64,000 nucleotides of DNA from VMCP01 sp965659745 (GCA_965659745.1 CBFHXF010000002.1:31148-95147), one strand, 5' to 3'; positions 45,310-55,396 are shown, numbered from the stretch's first letter. Numbers and translations are program-made. The notes: generated by a model from the sequence alone, not told the origin.

Positions 45310-46036
45310 ATTTTCCCAAATAGCGATCAATTACGTTATGAAGGAAATATAACAAGGGTAAGAGTAAAACCGCCATCAGAAGTTTATATAGGTAATTGAT
45401 GGTTCCTACCTGTAATACCCATTTTAGAGAATAATTTCCTCCGAAATAAAAGGCCACAACCAATACCACGTAACTGTCTATAAATTGACTTACCACCGTA
45501 CTGCCGGTGGCACGGAGCCATATGAATCGGTTTTTTGATTTTTTCTTAATTTGCTCAAAAACGAAGGCGTCTACAATTTGACCTATCAAAAAGGCGACAA
45601 GAGAGCCCAGAATGATCATTAACCCCTGCCCGAATACACTATTGAACGCATTTTTCATGCTCGATATCCCCAAATTGTTTGCGGAAAATAACCAAAAATC
45701 AGCGCCCTCTAGTCCCATAGCAATGCGCACCATTATGAAGGAATATATGAGCATAAAAACAGTGATATACGACAATCGCCTCACTCCTTTAGGACCATAA
45801 TATTCGTTAATTACGTCGGTAAGGATAAAGACAAAAGGCCATAGTAATACACCGGCGGTCATGTCAAGATTGAAAGTATCTCCCATTAATGAGAGATTTA
45901 ACGGTGAAATACCTAAGGTTTTTTCTAAGGAAAATATTTTTGCGCCAATAAACTCGGCCACAATTGCGTTGGTTAGAAAGAAAAATCCGAGTACTAAATA
46001 TAAGTGCTGATATCGTTGGTTCAATTTAATGTTCAC
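45293..46036 (-). CDS. yhhQ: Queuosine precursor transporter (YhhQ/VUT family)
   Basis: 247 residues, start codon GTG at 46036. Six or so membrane segments with the family motifs FIGAKIFSL, WPFVFILTDVINEYYG, FGQGLMIILGSLVAFLIGQIVD (quoted in part: ILGSLVAFLIGQIVD) and FIDSYVVLVVAFYFGG. The family imports queuine-type precursors for the tRNA modification queuosine across the inner membrane. TAGCTTTG ends 4 bases before the GTG. It converges on and overlaps the preceding membrane-protein gene. Confidence 0.9.
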   Translation of the reverse strand: MNIKLNQRYQHLYLVLGFFFLTNAIVAEFIGAKIFSLEKTLGISPLNLSLMGDTFNLDMTAGVLLWPFVFILTDVINEYYGPKGVRRLSYITVFMLIYSFIMVRIAMGLEGADFWLFSANNLGISSMKNAFNSVFGQGLMIILGSLVAFLIGQIVDAFVFEQIKKKSKNRFIWLRATGSTVVSQFIDSYVVLVVAFYFGGNYSLKWVLQVGTINYLYKLLMAVLLLPLLYFLHNVIDRYLGKSNQTT

Positions 46037-46040
46037 GGTT

Positions 46041-46048
46041 CAAAGCTA
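46041..46048 (-). promoter_or_regulatory. -7 promoter box TAGCTTTG for yhhQ
   Basis: An exact TAnnTTTG match on the minus strand, ending 4 bases before the GTG start, so a leaderless mRNA is predicted. No -33 match at the usual distance. Confidence 0.5.
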
Positions 46049-46132
46049 AATGATTTTGGACATCTCTTAAAATGTGCATAACGAGTCTCTCGAATGCGTC
46101 TTGTGCGTTATAGTTTTACAGAGTTAATTGTA

Positions 46133-47167
46133 ATGACAAAAATGAAGGCATATAGTTTGTGGTTTGCATTGTTTTTTTTAGGGTATACCCATTTGGTTTC
46201 CGCTCAAACAGAAACCGCTCGCTATGAGCAAGGACTGAAAGCGTTAAAGGATAAAAACTATGGTGAAGCAAAAAAAGTGTTTTATCAATTACGCTCTCAA
46301 TATCCACAAAAGGCCGAATATTGGTACCTTTCGGGTATGTCTAAAATTCAATTAAAGGATTTTAGTTCAGCTCTAGTGGATCTCAACAAAGCCATTTCTA
46401 TAAATCCAGATTTGCAAGATGCGTATTTGTTTCGTCATTTGGCCAATAAGGAAACACGAAATTTTCAATTTGCTTTGGCCGATATCAGTAAATATTTAGA
46501 ATATTTTCCTAAAGATACTTCTGCACGGTGGTCGCGCTACCAATTGGCCTTATATATGAAAGAGTATGAAGAGGCGGTAATTGACGGTGCCTGGCTAATA
46601 GAAAATCGCATAGGGGGTGACTCGTTGTTAGAGTCACAAATTTCCCTTCTCGAAGAATCAGGTAATTATAGAAATGCAATTGAGTTGCTCTCTCAAGTAA
46701 TTAAAAAAGATCCAGACAACCCCGGTTGGTACTACAAAAGAGCCTTTCTCTACTTTAGTGCAGCAGATCATCAAAAGTCACTAAACGATATTGAACGTTT
46801 TCTCATTACCGATCCAAAGAATATTATAGCTTTAAAACTTAGATTTGATAATCACTTCTATTTGCGCAATTTGCCTACTTGTGAAAAATATGTAATAGAA
46901 CTTATTGAGATTGAACCTAAAAATGGAACGTTTCACGGCGATTATGGACATGTAATGTTACAGAAAGGCGATTGGGACCGTGCGGAGAGGAGTTTTGAAA
47001 AAGCAATTAAATTAAAATCAGACGGTTTAGGATATGTTTATTTGGGTAGGGGAATCGCGAGATTTAACAAAGGAGACAAGCAGAACGCATGTGCCGATTG
47101 GGAACGCTCTTTGATTTTAGGTGAAATGGTAGCCCGTAATTATTTGATAAAATTTTGTAATAGATAG
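46133..47167 (+). CDS. Secreted TPR-repeat protein
   Basis: 344 residues from ATG 46133 (MTKMKAYSLWFALFFLGYTH, a signal peptide; ATG 46142 is equally possible). The mature part is a run of TPR units of about 34 residues: ALKDKNYGEAKKVFYQL, YLSGMSKIQLKDFSSALVD, YRNAIELLSQVIKKDPDN, HVMLQKGDWDRAERSFEKA and others. TPR domains form protein-binding scaffolds, here in the periplasm. It is co-transcribed with the lytic transglycosylase gene, which starts 2 bases after its stop, so a cell-wall role is plausible. Confidence 0.82.
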   Translation: MTKMKAYSLWFALFFLGYTHLVSAQTETARYEQGLKALKDKNYGEAKKVFYQLRSQYPQKAEYWYLSGMSKIQLKDFSSALVDLNKAISINPDLQDAYLFRHLANKETRNFQFALADISKYLEYFPKDTSARWSRYQLALYMKEYEEAVIDGAWLIENRIGGDSLLESQISLLEESGNYRNAIELLSQVIKKDPDNPGWYYKRAFLYFSAADHQKSLNDIERFLITDPKNIIALKLRFDNHFYLRNLPTCEKYVIELIEIEPKNGTFHGDYGHVMLQKGDWDRAERSFEKAIKLKSDGLGYVYLGRGIARFNKGDKQNACADWERSLILGEMVARNYLIKFCNR

Positions 47168-47169
47168 CG

Positions 47170-48153
47170 ATGACTTTTTTCTGGATTTCTTTATTCCCAT
47201 TTTTCACTGCGCAAATCGATAGTGCAGCGAAATTCGATACCATTGTTTCCTACAGGGATCGTTTAGAATGTATTGAGATTCAGAAAAGTGAAACTGCGTG
47301 TTTGCTACCCATCGAAAATAAGGCAGAAAATAATTGGTTACTATTTCAACCAGAAATAGCATTTTGGGTTCAAGATATTCAGTTAAGTGCAGATTCCTTT
47401 TTGGTAGTAGATCAGAATACAAGGTCTGTTGTAGATATAGTACATAAAGATGTGGTAAGAGATATTGAAATCGCTGGAAATTTGAAATGTTTGGGTGAAT
47501 TATACCGTGGAATTTGCTTTTCTGAAGGGGAAACAAGTATAAAATTTGTTAGGGGTAGACGATCTTTTTTTGATTATTCAAAAATAGGTCCCCTTTTATT
47601 TGAGGGTATGCGAATTTTTGATTTGCATGGAGTAAATCCTATTTATGCCCAATTACTTTTATTAATCGAAAGTCCTAATAATCCAAATGCCATAAGTTCG
47701 GCAGGAGCGAGAGGACATTTCCAGTTAATGCCTTCTGTAGCTAAAAAGTACGGTTTGAAGGTAAATAGACATGCAGACGAAAGAGTGAATTTTGATAAAT
47801 CGGCCATGGCCGCAGCTAAGTTGTTTAAATATTATTGTATTCCATCTGCAAGGCGAATTTGTAAAGAACTGAATTTGGAAATAGATGAGGATGCCCTATG
47901 GTTTCAATTGTTGGCGCTTCATGTTTACAATGCAGGTGGTGGTAATGTGAAAAAAGCAGCCAAATTAAACAAGGATGCTTCGAATGGAAATTCACTGATT
48001 ATAGCTTTATGGCATACTCGAGCGGGAGCTTTTGGCAATAGCAGCCAGAATTATTCACAGTTATGTTTGGCAAGTTATTTAGCGTATAATCAGTTTCTAC
48101 ATTTGAATGCTGCAACTTTTGTCACAAATCCCTCAGATAACGATATTCAGTAG
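47170..48153 (+). CDS. Lytic transglycosylase, SLT family
   Basis: 327 residues with a short N-terminal signal (MTFFWISLFPFFTAQ). The C-terminal half (about 150-310) is a lysozyme-like SLT domain: the catalytic Glu is in LLLLIESPNNPNAISSAGARG, quoted in part as LIESPNNPNAISSAGARG, followed by GHFQLMPSVAKKYGL and ALHVYNAGGGNVKKA. Lytic transglycosylases cleave the glycan strand with 1,6-anhydro-muramic acid formation. The N-terminal ~130 residues are unrecognised. It is paired with the TPR gene. No LysM domain is present, so substrate anchoring must come from elsewhere. Confidence 0.88.
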   Translation: MTFFWISLFPFFTAQIDSAAKFDTIVSYRDRLECIEIQKSETACLLPIENKAENNWLLFQPEIAFWVQDIQLSADSFLVVDQNTRSVVDIVHKDVVRDIEIAGNLKCLGELYRGICFSEGETSIKFVRGRRSFFDYSKIGPLLFEGMRIFDLHGVNPIYAQLLLLIESPNNPNAISSAGARGHFQLMPSVAKKYGLKVNRHADERVNFDKSAMAAAKLFKYYCIPSARRICKELNLEIDEDALWFQLLALHVYNAGGGNVKKAAKLNKDASNGNSLIIALWHTRAGAFGNSSQNYSQLCLASYLAYNQFLHLNAATFVTNPSDNDIQ

Positions 48154-48318
48154 TAGAATTTGGTGGACATAGTGCGTAAAAAATGACACAATATTAACAA
48201 CGACAAAAAGAATTAAATACTAAATGATTGGAATGCACTTAGATAAACAACTTGTTTAGAGCCGTTTTAAATTGGAAATCATGTGTACAATTTATTTTAA
48301 TCGGATGGGCATGGGTGG

Positions 48319-48326
48319 TATATTTG
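48319..48326 (+). promoter_or_regulatory. -7 promoter box TATATTTG for the complex III operon
   Basis: An exact TAnnTTTG match, 30 bases before the actA ATG. TTTA at 48296-48299 gives three of four -33 bases with the normal 19-base spacer. The ~200-base region upstream holds no other feature I can name. Confidence 0.55.
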
Positions 48327-48356
48327 CGGTGCGATAGACGATTTCGTAAGCTAGAT

Positions 48357-49670
48357 ATGAACATTAATCGATTTAAAATTTGGGCAGTCGTGGCAAGTTT
48401 TGCCATCGCAGCTCCAATTTTCGCGGAGGGCGCCCCTAACGCAGAAGAAGGCAAAAAGTTATACGATGCCAACAACTGCGGTAGCTGTCACGCGTTAGAC
48501 AAGAAACTCGTAGGACCTGCTCTTCGCGGTGTCCACGAAAGACGATCCGAAGAGTGGTTGGTCAGTTGGATTCGCAATAATAAAAAGTTGCGTGAAAGTG
48601 GTGATGCAGATGCCGTGAAGCTTTACAACGATTACGGTGGGGCAGCTATGAATATCTTTGAAAATCTAACACCCGCACAGGTATTAGATATCGTTGAATA
48701 TATCAAAACAGCACCTGCGCCCGCGGCTCCAAAAACAGACGGACCCGCTATTGCTTCTGATGCACCCGTATCCGATCCTTCGACCAAATACATCCTTTTA
48801 ATCTTAGTTGCAGTTTTTGCGATTGTTTTAATTGTTTTGGCCCGAGTTCGCAATACGCTAAAGAGAATTGCCGCTGAAGCCAATCCAGATGAATATCCTG
48901 AGCTAAATGCTAAAGGCAGCTATTTACAACGTTTGTTGCCAGCTTCTTTAGCTAAAATGAATCCAACTGTATTAGGTTTGATTGTTACTACTTTAGTGGC
49001 TTTGCCTTTGGGTTATTATGGGTACAAATTTGCAATTGAAGAAGTAGGGGTTCAGAAAGGTTATGCTCCCACTCAACCTATCGCATTTTCACACAAGCTT
49101 CACGCCGGTGAATTGGAGATAGATTGTAAGTATTGTCACTCAACTGTAGAAACTTCCAAGAGTGCCTCCATTCCAGCGCTAAATACGTGTATGAATTGTC
49201 ACAAGGGCGTTCAAGCTACGGAAAAATACAACGGAGAAATTTCTCCGGAAATCAAGAAAATATACGCGGCACTAGACTACAATCCAGAAGAGTTGCCAGG
49301 TAAGCAATTCGGCGATAACCCTTCACCAATTAGATGGGTGCGTATCCACAATTTGCCTGATCACGCCTATTTCAATCACTCACAACACGTAGTGGTTGGT
49401 AAGCTGCAGTGTCAATCATGTCACGGTCCTATTGAGAAAATGGAGAAAGTTCAGCAATGGAGCAGCCTTCAAATGGGATGGTGTATCGATTGTCACCGTA
49501 ATACAGGTATCGATGTTGCCAATAATAACTATTATGCTGCTTTGCATGATAAGGCTCAGAAAGATCTTAAAGAAAATCAAAATCACAGCCAATATTTCGG
49601 TCCCGATGGTAAGGTAAAAATCACCCCTGCCATGAATGGTGGATTGGAATGTGCTAAATGTCACTATTAA
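48357..49670 (+). CDS. actA: Alternative complex III subunit ActA, six-haem cytochrome c
   Basis: 437 residues from ATG 48357, where the signal peptide begins (MNINRFKIWAVVASFAIAAP); upstream starts overlap the promoter. Haem motifs: CGSCH (about 41) in an N-terminal monohaem cytochrome c domain, then CKYCH (257), CMNCH (278), CQSCH (352), CIDCH (376) and CAKCH (432) in the class-III-like pentahaem domain that defines ActA. Membrane segments at about 143-164 and 197-220 separate the two parts. ActA relays electrons from the complex to cytochrome c or a terminal oxidase. It is the first gene of actABCDEF; its stop lies 11 bases before actB. Confidence 0.92.
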   Translation: MNINRFKIWAVVASFAIAAPIFAEGAPNAEEGKKLYDANNCGSCHALDKKLVGPALRGVHERRSEEWLVSWIRNNKKLRESGDADAVKLYNDYGGAAMNIFENLTPAQVLDIVEYIKTAPAPAAPKTDGPAIASDAPVSDPSTKYILLILVAVFAIVLIVLARVRNTLKRIAAEANPDEYPELNAKGSYLQRLLPASLAKMNPTVLGLIVTTLVALPLGYYGYKFAIEEVGVQKGYAPTQPIAFSHKLHAGELEIDCKYCHSTVETSKSASIPALNTCMNCHKGVQATEKYNGEISPEIKKIYAALDYNPEELPGKQFGDNPSPIRWVRIHNLPDHAYFNHSQHVVVGKLQCQSCHGPIEKMEKVQQWSSLQMGWCIDCHRNTGIDVANNNYYAALHDKAQKDLKENQNHSQYFGPDGKVKITPAMNGGLECAKCHY

Positions 49671-49681
49671 TAACAGCTAAC

Positions 49682-52600
49682 ATGTCGAATAATATAAAGT
49701 ATTGGAAAGGAGAGGAGGAGCTTAATCGCGACCCACAGTTTTTGGCAGACCAAAAGCGTGAGTTTGGAGAGGCACTCCCCTTAGAGCAGGCTCTGTCCGA
49801 TGAAGGATTTGAATTAAACTCCAACCGTCGTGACTTTCTAAAGTATTTCGGTTTTAGTGTAACAGCCGTAGCATTGGCATCTTGTTACAAGACCAATGTG
49901 CGTCATGCAGTGCCTTATTTGGTTAAGCCCGAAGATGTAACACCTGGCGTAGCCAACTACTATCGTTCTACCTGTGGAAGCTGTTCTGTAGGTTGCGGAG
50001 TGGAAGTTAAAGTTCGCGAAGGAAGACCCATTAAATTAGATGGTAGTCGCGATTCTGTTATATCTAAAGGTGGATTGTGTGCAACCGGGCAAGCAAGTAT
50101 TTTATCTTTATACGATACCGAGCGTTTGGCAAATCCTTTAATGAAAAACCAAGAGGTTCAAGATTGGTCAACATTAGATGGTGAAATAAAGTCAAAGCTT
50201 GCCGTAATGAAAGCTACGGGTAAAAAAGTCGTTTTATTGAGTAATAGCATTAACAGTCCCTCAACACTACGCGCTATTGCTTCTTTCAAGGAAGCTTACA
50301 CTAATGTGGAGCATGTTAGCTATGATGCCGTATCATATAATGGTATTTTAGACGCCAACGAGAAAGATTTTGGTAAAAGAGCGGTTCCTCACTATCGTTT
50401 TGATAACGCCAAAGCTATCGTATCATTTGGTGCAGACTTTTTAGGCACTTGGATTTCTCCTGTTGAATTTCAAGCAGATTATGCTAAGCACCGCCGTCCG
50501 GATGTAGAAGGTGGCATGAGTGTCCATATTCAATTTGAAAGTACGTTATCAATGACCGGTACCAATGCCGATCATCGTTTCCCAATGCAAGCCTCGAAAG
50601 AGTTGGCATATGTGGGTACGTTATATAACTATTTAGCAAAAGCAAAAGGCTTGGCGCAAATTCCCGTTCCTACGAATGCGGAATTAGCAGGTAACTCAAT
50701 AGAGAAAGCTGCTAAATTGCTATTAAAGAATGCAGGTAAGTCGTTAGTGATTTCTGGAAGCAATAACAGCGAAGTTCAACAAGTTGTGAATGCTGTTAAT
50801 ATGCTTTTGGATAATTACAGCAGTACTATCGACTTAGTAAATCATTCGAATCAGTTTTCAGGTAGCGATGCCGGTGTTCAAGCTGCATTTGAAGGATTAA
50901 GTAAAGGAACGATTGCCGGTGTGATTTTCTACGGTGCAAATCCTGTCTTCAATCATAACAAAGAATGGGCTGCTGCGATTGCAAAAGCCAAATTATCGAT
51001 TTCATTTGCTTCAACAAAAGATGAAACGGCTGCCGTTTGTCAGTTTGTAGCTCCTGACAATCATTTCTTGGAAAGTTGGTCAGATGCGGAGCCATTGAAA
51101 GGAATTATTCATTTTACACAGCCTACTATAGCTCCTGTTTTCAATACCCGTCAAGCACAAGAATCATTATTGAATTGGGCCGGTTCTATTCCTGCTAATG
51201 AAAATGATCCTTTGGCAGATAAAGGAATTCTATCTCAAAAGTTAGAAGCCTCTCCTTACTATCTCTTTGTTAGAAGCTACTGGGAAGGCGTTTTAGGTGC
51301 AGCAGAGTTCCAAAAAGCCCTTGAAATGGGTGTGGCAGAAACCACAAAGAATGAAGGAATGGTTTCATACGTTGGAAACGTTTCTGCTTTAGCTGCTTCT
51401 ATTAATAAATCATCTCAAGCGCAAGGCATTGATTTGGTATTATACCAATCCGTAGGTGTGAGAGAAGGTTCCCAAGGAAATAATCCATGGTTATTTGAAT
51501 TACCAGATCCCGTAAGTAAAGTTTGTTGGGATAATTATGTGGCATTACCAAAGCAAATTGCTGCAAAATTGGGTATCGATAAAGATGCAACGGTGAATAT
51601 CGAAGCCAATGGGGTTAAATATGAAAACGTACCTGCTTTTGTTCAACCCGGACAAGCCAATAATACGGTTTCATTAGCGGTTGGTTTTGGACATACACAT
51701 GCAGGTAAGGTTGGGGGAAGTATTGAAAAAGGCTTTGCTCCAATTGGGGTGAATGCGTATCCTTTCATGAACACCACACGTGATGTAGTTATTGGTGATG
51801 TTAAAATTACTAAAGGTTCAGAAAAATACGTTTTAGCTCAAACGCAAACCCACCATAGTATTGAAGGTCGTGACCTAGTGCGCGAAAGTACCTTTACCTC
51901 TTGGAAAAAGAATCCAAATGCAGGTAATGAGAAATCTGCAACTCATATTTACACGATTTGGGAAAAAGCGGAATACCGTAAAGACGGTTCTCCAAACCAT
52001 CTTTGGGGAATGGCTATTGACCTAAACGCATGTACCGGTTGTGGTTCATGTATCGTAAGTTGTTCTATTGAAAATAACGTACCTGTAGTAGGTCGTGATG
52101 AGATTCGCTTACGTCGTGAAATGCACTGGATTCGTATCGATCGTTATTACTCCTTCGTAAGTGAGAAAGAATCGATGACGCGTGAAAATGACATTGCGGA
52201 TGCAGATTCTGCCGACAAAGGCGACTATAAGCATTGGGAAAATGTGAGTGTAATTCACCAACCCATGATGTGTCAGCATTGTGCTCAAGCACCTTGCGAA
52301 ACGGTATGTCCTGTATTGGCAACGTCACACTCATCAGAGGGCTTGAATCAAATGACCTATAACCGTTGTATCGGTACTAAGTATTGCGGAAATAACTGTC
52401 CCTACAAGGTGCGTCGATTCAACTGGTTCCGCTATAACGATAACGACAAGTTTGATTTCCATTTCAATAACCCCTTGGGTAAAATGGTTATCAATCCAGA
52501 TGTTACAGTGCGTACCCGTGGTGTAATGGAGAAATGTTCTTTCTGTGTACAGCGTATTCAGGAGGCAAAACTCAAAGTTAAACGCGAAGGTGGCAACATG

Positions 52601-52795
52601 AAGAATGTACAAGTTGAAACAGCTTGTCAGCGCGCATGTCCATCTAATGCGATTGTTTTTGGTGATCTTCATAACCCCGATAGCGATATCAGCAAATTAC
52701 ATAGAAATGAGCGTGCATTCAGCGTTTTAGATGAATTGAACGTGCAATCTTCTGTGAAGTACATGACAAAAATTCGTAATACTGAAACTATTTAA
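49682..52795 (+). CDS. actB: Alternative complex III subunit ActB, molybdopterin-oxidoreductase-like iron-sulfur protein
   Basis: 1037 residues from ATG 49682. A twin-arginine-type leader (NRRDFLKYFGFSVTAVALASC) lies near residues 55-80. The N-terminal half resembles the molybdopterin oxidoreductase fold (STCGSCSVGCGVEV, a [4Fe-4S]-type region), but in ActB this half holds no molybdenum. From about 783 to 960 four [Fe-S] cluster motifs follow: CTGCGSCIVSC, CQHCAQAPCETVCP, CIGTKYCGNNCPYKVRR, and CSFCVQRIQ/CQRACPSNA. It carries electrons between quinol-side subunits and ActA/ActE. It follows actA by 11 bases. Confidence 0.92.
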   Translation: MSNNIKYWKGEEELNRDPQFLADQKREFGEALPLEQALSDEGFELNSNRRDFLKYFGFSVTAVALASCYKTNVRHAVPYLVKPEDVTPGVANYYRSTCGSCSVGCGVEVKVREGRPIKLDGSRDSVISKGGLCATGQASILSLYDTERLANPLMKNQEVQDWSTLDGEIKSKLAVMKATGKKVVLLSNSINSPSTLRAIASFKEAYTNVEHVSYDAVSYNGILDANEKDFGKRAVPHYRFDNAKAIVSFGADFLGTWISPVEFQADYAKHRRPDVEGGMSVHIQFESTLSMTGTNADHRFPMQASKELAYVGTLYNYLAKAKGLAQIPVPTNAELAGNSIEKAAKLLLKNAGKSLVISGSNNSEVQQVVNAVNMLLDNYSSTIDLVNHSNQFSGSDAGVQAAFEGLSKGTIAGVIFYGANPVFNHNKEWAAAIAKAKLSISFASTKDETAAVCQFVAPDNHFLESWSDAEPLKGIIHFTQPTIAPVFNTRQAQESLLNWAGSIPANENDPLADKGILSQKLEASPYYLFVRSYWEGVLGAAEFQKALEMGVAETTKNEGMVSYVGNVSALAASINKSSQAQGIDLVLYQSVGVREGSQGNNPWLFELPDPVSKVCWDNYVALPKQIAAKLGIDKDATVNIEANGVKYENVPAFVQPGQANNTVSLAVGFGHTHAGKVGGSIEKGFAPIGVNAYPFMNTTRDVVIGDVKITKGSEKYVLAQTQTHHSIEGRDLVRESTFTSWKKNPNAGNEKSATHIYTIWEKAEYRKDGSPNHLWGMAIDLNACTGCGSCIVSCSIENNVPVVGRDEIRLRREMHWIRIDRYYSFVSEKESMTRENDIADADSADKGDYKHWENVSVIHQPMMCQHCAQAPCETVCPVLATSHSSEGLNQMTYNRCIGTKYCGNNCPYKVRRFNWFRYNDNDKFDFHFNNPLGKMVINPDVTVRTRGVMEKCSFCVQRIQEAKLKVKREGGNMKNVQVETACQRACPSNAIVFGDLHNPDSDISKLHRNERAFSVLDELNVQSSVKYMTKIRNTETI

Positions 52796-52806
52796 CCCCA
52801 CAAGGA

Positions 52807-54156
52807 ATGATACATGATTCATTAATTAGAGAAAGATTGGTAACGGGCGATAAAACCGCCGCAGACGTTACCAGAGACATTTCTCGTCCCATTTTGAACC
52901 AGCCCTCCAGTGCATGGAAAATTGGATTTACCCTTTCGTTAGTCTTTTTAGGCATCTTTGGAGTAAGCTTATTCTGGACAGTTTGGACGGGAATAGGTGT
53001 TTGGAACATCAATAAATCTGTAATGTGGGGTTGGGATATTACCAATTTCGTATTCTGGGTAGGTATTGGTCACGCCGGTACCCTAATCTCAGCAGTATTA
53101 TTACTATTCCGTCAAAAATGGCGTATGAGTATTAACCGTTCCGCGGAAGCGATGACCATCTTTGCGGTTGTCTGTGCGGCCATGTTCCCTGTATTTCACA
53201 TGGGACGTGTTTGGGTTGGCTATTGGGCACTTCCCTTACCGAATGCATTTGGTAGTTTGTGGGTAAACTTTAACTCTCCTCTATTGTGGGACGTATTTGC
53301 GATTTCAACCTATTTCAGCGTGTCATTGTTATTCTGGTACATCGGTATGATTCCTGATATCGCAACCATTCGTGATAAAGTGAAAACTAAAACGGCTAAG
53401 TTTTGGTACAACTTTTTCTCAATGGGTTGGACAGGTAGCACCCGTTCTTGGGCGCGTTATGAATTGGTATCGCTTATTTTGGCGGGTATCAGTACGCCCT
53501 TGGTACTTTCGGTGCATACTATTGTATCTGCTGACTTTGCTACCTCGGTGATACCTGGTTGGCACACCACTATTTTTCCTCCTTACTTCGTAGCCGGTGC
53601 GATTTTCTCTGGTTTCGGTATGGTAGCTACTTTATTGGTTGTGGCACGTAAAGTAATGAACTATGAAAACTACATTACCATTGGTCACCTAGAAGCTATG
53701 ACGAAAATCATCATGGTAACGGGTACACTGGTGGGTATTGCATATTTAACAGAATTTTTTATTGCATGGTATTCTGTAGTAGAATATGAGCAGTATGCAT
53801 TCATTAACCGTGCAACTGGACCCTATTGGTGGGCTTACTGGAGTATGATGAGTTGTAATCTTATCGCACCTCAGGTGTTTTGGTTCAAATGGGCTCGTAC
53901 AACACCATGGTTTATTTTTATCATGAGTATTGTTGTGAATGTAGGTATGTGGTTTGAGCGTTTCGTAATTATCGTAACCTCTCTACACCGCGATTACTTG
54001 CCAAGTAGCTGGGTAATGTATTCAGGTTCTTTGACAGAAGTAGGTTTGTTTTTGGGTACCTTCGGTATCTTCTTCACATGCTTCTTCTTGTTTGCAAAGT
54101 TCTTACCTGTAATTAATATGTCTGAAGTTAAAACCATCCTTCGCAACCGCGAATAA
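52807..54156 (+). CDS. actC: Alternative complex III subunit ActC, NrfD-like membrane protein
   Basis: 449 residues with about ten membrane segments (for example FTLSLVFLGIFGVSLFWTVW). It is a member of the NrfD/PsrC family that binds and oxidises menaquinol in the membrane. The GHAGTLISAVLLLFRQ and MFPVFHMGRVWVGYWALPLP segments are typical ActC loops. It starts 11 bases after actB. Its partner ActF is a paralogous-fold quinone subunit. Confidence 0.93.
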   Translation: MIHDSLIRERLVTGDKTAADVTRDISRPILNQPSSAWKIGFTLSLVFLGIFGVSLFWTVWTGIGVWNINKSVMWGWDITNFVFWVGIGHAGTLISAVLLLFRQKWRMSINRSAEAMTIFAVVCAAMFPVFHMGRVWVGYWALPLPNAFGSLWVNFNSPLLWDVFAISTYFSVSLLFWYIGMIPDIATIRDKVKTKTAKFWYNFFSMGWTGSTRSWARYELVSLILAGISTPLVLSVHTIVSADFATSVIPGWHTTIFPPYFVAGAIFSGFGMVATLLVVARKVMNYENYITIGHLEAMTKIIMVTGTLVGIAYLTEFFIAWYSVVEYEQYAFINRATGPYWWAYWSMMSCNLIAPQVFWFKWARTTPWFIFIMSIVVNVGMWFERFVIIVTSLHRDYLPSSWVMYSGSLTEVGLFLGTFGIFFTCFFLFAKFLPVINMSEVKTILRNRE

Positions 54157-54167
54157 TAAGTAAGATT

Positions 54168-54734
54168 ATGGGATTAGTAGATAAAAATCTTAGTTTAAGA
54201 AACAGAAATAAAATGCTCATCGGTGTATGGGAAGACGAAGATGCTCTTTTGTCTGCCTCGCAAGCCGTTGTAGATAAAGGTATACACATCCATGATGTAT
54301 TTACCCCCTATCCAGTCCACGGACTAGATCGTATAATAGGAGTAAAGCGCAGTCGTTTAGCGCGTGTGGCTTTCTTCTGCGGACTAACCGGACTTTCACT
54401 CATGTTCTTAATGATTTGGTACATGTACGTGAAGGATTGGCCAGTGAACGTAGGTAACAAACCTGTGCGTTTTTCACCATCATGGATACCTGTAATGTTT
54501 GAAGGTACCATTTTGTGTACCGCCTTCGGAATGGGAATTTTCTTCTTCCTTAGAAATCGTATGTTACATGGTATCAAAAACGATTTATTAGACGACCGTC
54601 AAACAGACGACCGCATGATAATGACAATTGAAACGTGTGAAGGTATGGATGAAAAAGGTTTGATAGACTTGATGAAAGATAAGGGTGCAGTGGAAACCCG
54701 TGAGTTCCACAATGGTATTCAAACCGTAATTTAA
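54168..54734 (+). CDS. actD: Alternative complex III subunit ActD (DUF3341)
   Basis: 188 residues. The N-terminal MLIGVWEDEDALLSASQAVV and the VFTPYPVHGLDRIIG motif are the signature of the DUF3341/ActD family. Two membrane segments follow (about 65-85 and 110-130), then a soluble C-terminal tail. ActD is a small structural subunit that seals the complex interface. Gap to actC is 11 bases, to actE 8 bases. Confidence 0.94.
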   Translation: MGLVDKNLSLRNRNKMLIGVWEDEDALLSASQAVVDKGIHIHDVFTPYPVHGLDRIIGVKRSRLARVAFFCGLTGLSLMFLMIWYMYVKDWPVNVGNKPVRFSPSWIPVMFEGTILCTAFGMGIFFFLRNRMLHGIKNDLLDDRQTDDRMIMTIETCEGMDEKGLIDLMKDKGAVETREFHNGIQTVI

Positions 54735-54742
54735 TTAAAGCA

Positions 54743-55378
54743 ATGACGAATAAACTTAATATCGTATGGGCGTCCCTAGCCGTACTTATCGCTTCCTCTG
54801 GTTGCGTGAGCCGCGGTAATGATCCCGGATGGGAATACGCCCCTGACATGTATTATTCCAAAGGATATGAGCCTTATAACCAAGCCGATTCTTTCACATT
54901 GAACCCTTATGGCATGAGCATGCGTGAACCCGTTGCTGGTTCTATAGCTCTTGGGAAGTCAGCCCACATCTATCCCTTGGCGAATACAGGTGAAGGTTAT
55001 GAAGCTTCTGCAACTCAAATAACAGCTCCCGCAGGAATTGATCAAATAGATACACGAGGTAAATATCTTTATAATATCTATTGCGCAGCTTGTCATGGTG
55101 CCGAAGGAAATAACGACGGAAAAGTATTCCAAAAGGTTTCTGCTTTGAAACCCGCATGGAAAGGTTATTCCGACGAGTATATCAAAACGTTAGAGGAAGG
55201 AAAAATTTATCACACCTTAACCTATGGTAAAAATAATATGGGAAGCCATGCTTCTGTATTAGAACCTACTGACCGTTGGAGAGTGGTAAAATATGTTAAA
55301 TTATTGAGCGGTGCAGGTTCCGCTAGTGTTTCTACTAGCGATTCTACAGCAGTAGCTTCTAATACTATGTCAAACTAA
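54743..55378 (+). CDS. actE: Alternative complex III subunit ActE, monohaem cytochrome c lipoprotein
   Basis: 211 residues. A lipoprotein signal ends in ASSGC (Cys about 21), so the protein is membrane-anchored on the periplasmic face. The haem c site CAACHG is at about 114 with a later Met (YGKNNMGSHASVL) as likely sixth ligand. Expected for ActE, the electron outlet of the complex. The C-terminal ~20 residues are Ser/Thr-rich. Confidence 0.93.
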   Translation: MTNKLNIVWASLAVLIASSGCVSRGNDPGWEYAPDMYYSKGYEPYNQADSFTLNPYGMSMREPVAGSIALGKSAHIYPLANTGEGYEASATQITAPAGIDQIDTRGKYLYNIYCAACHGAEGNNDGKVFQKVSALKPAWKGYSDEYIKTLEEGKIYHTLTYGKNNMGSHASVLEPTDRWRVVKYVKLLSGAGSASVSTSDSTAVASNTMSN

Positions 55379-55396
55379 TTCCTAAGAAAAAATTAT

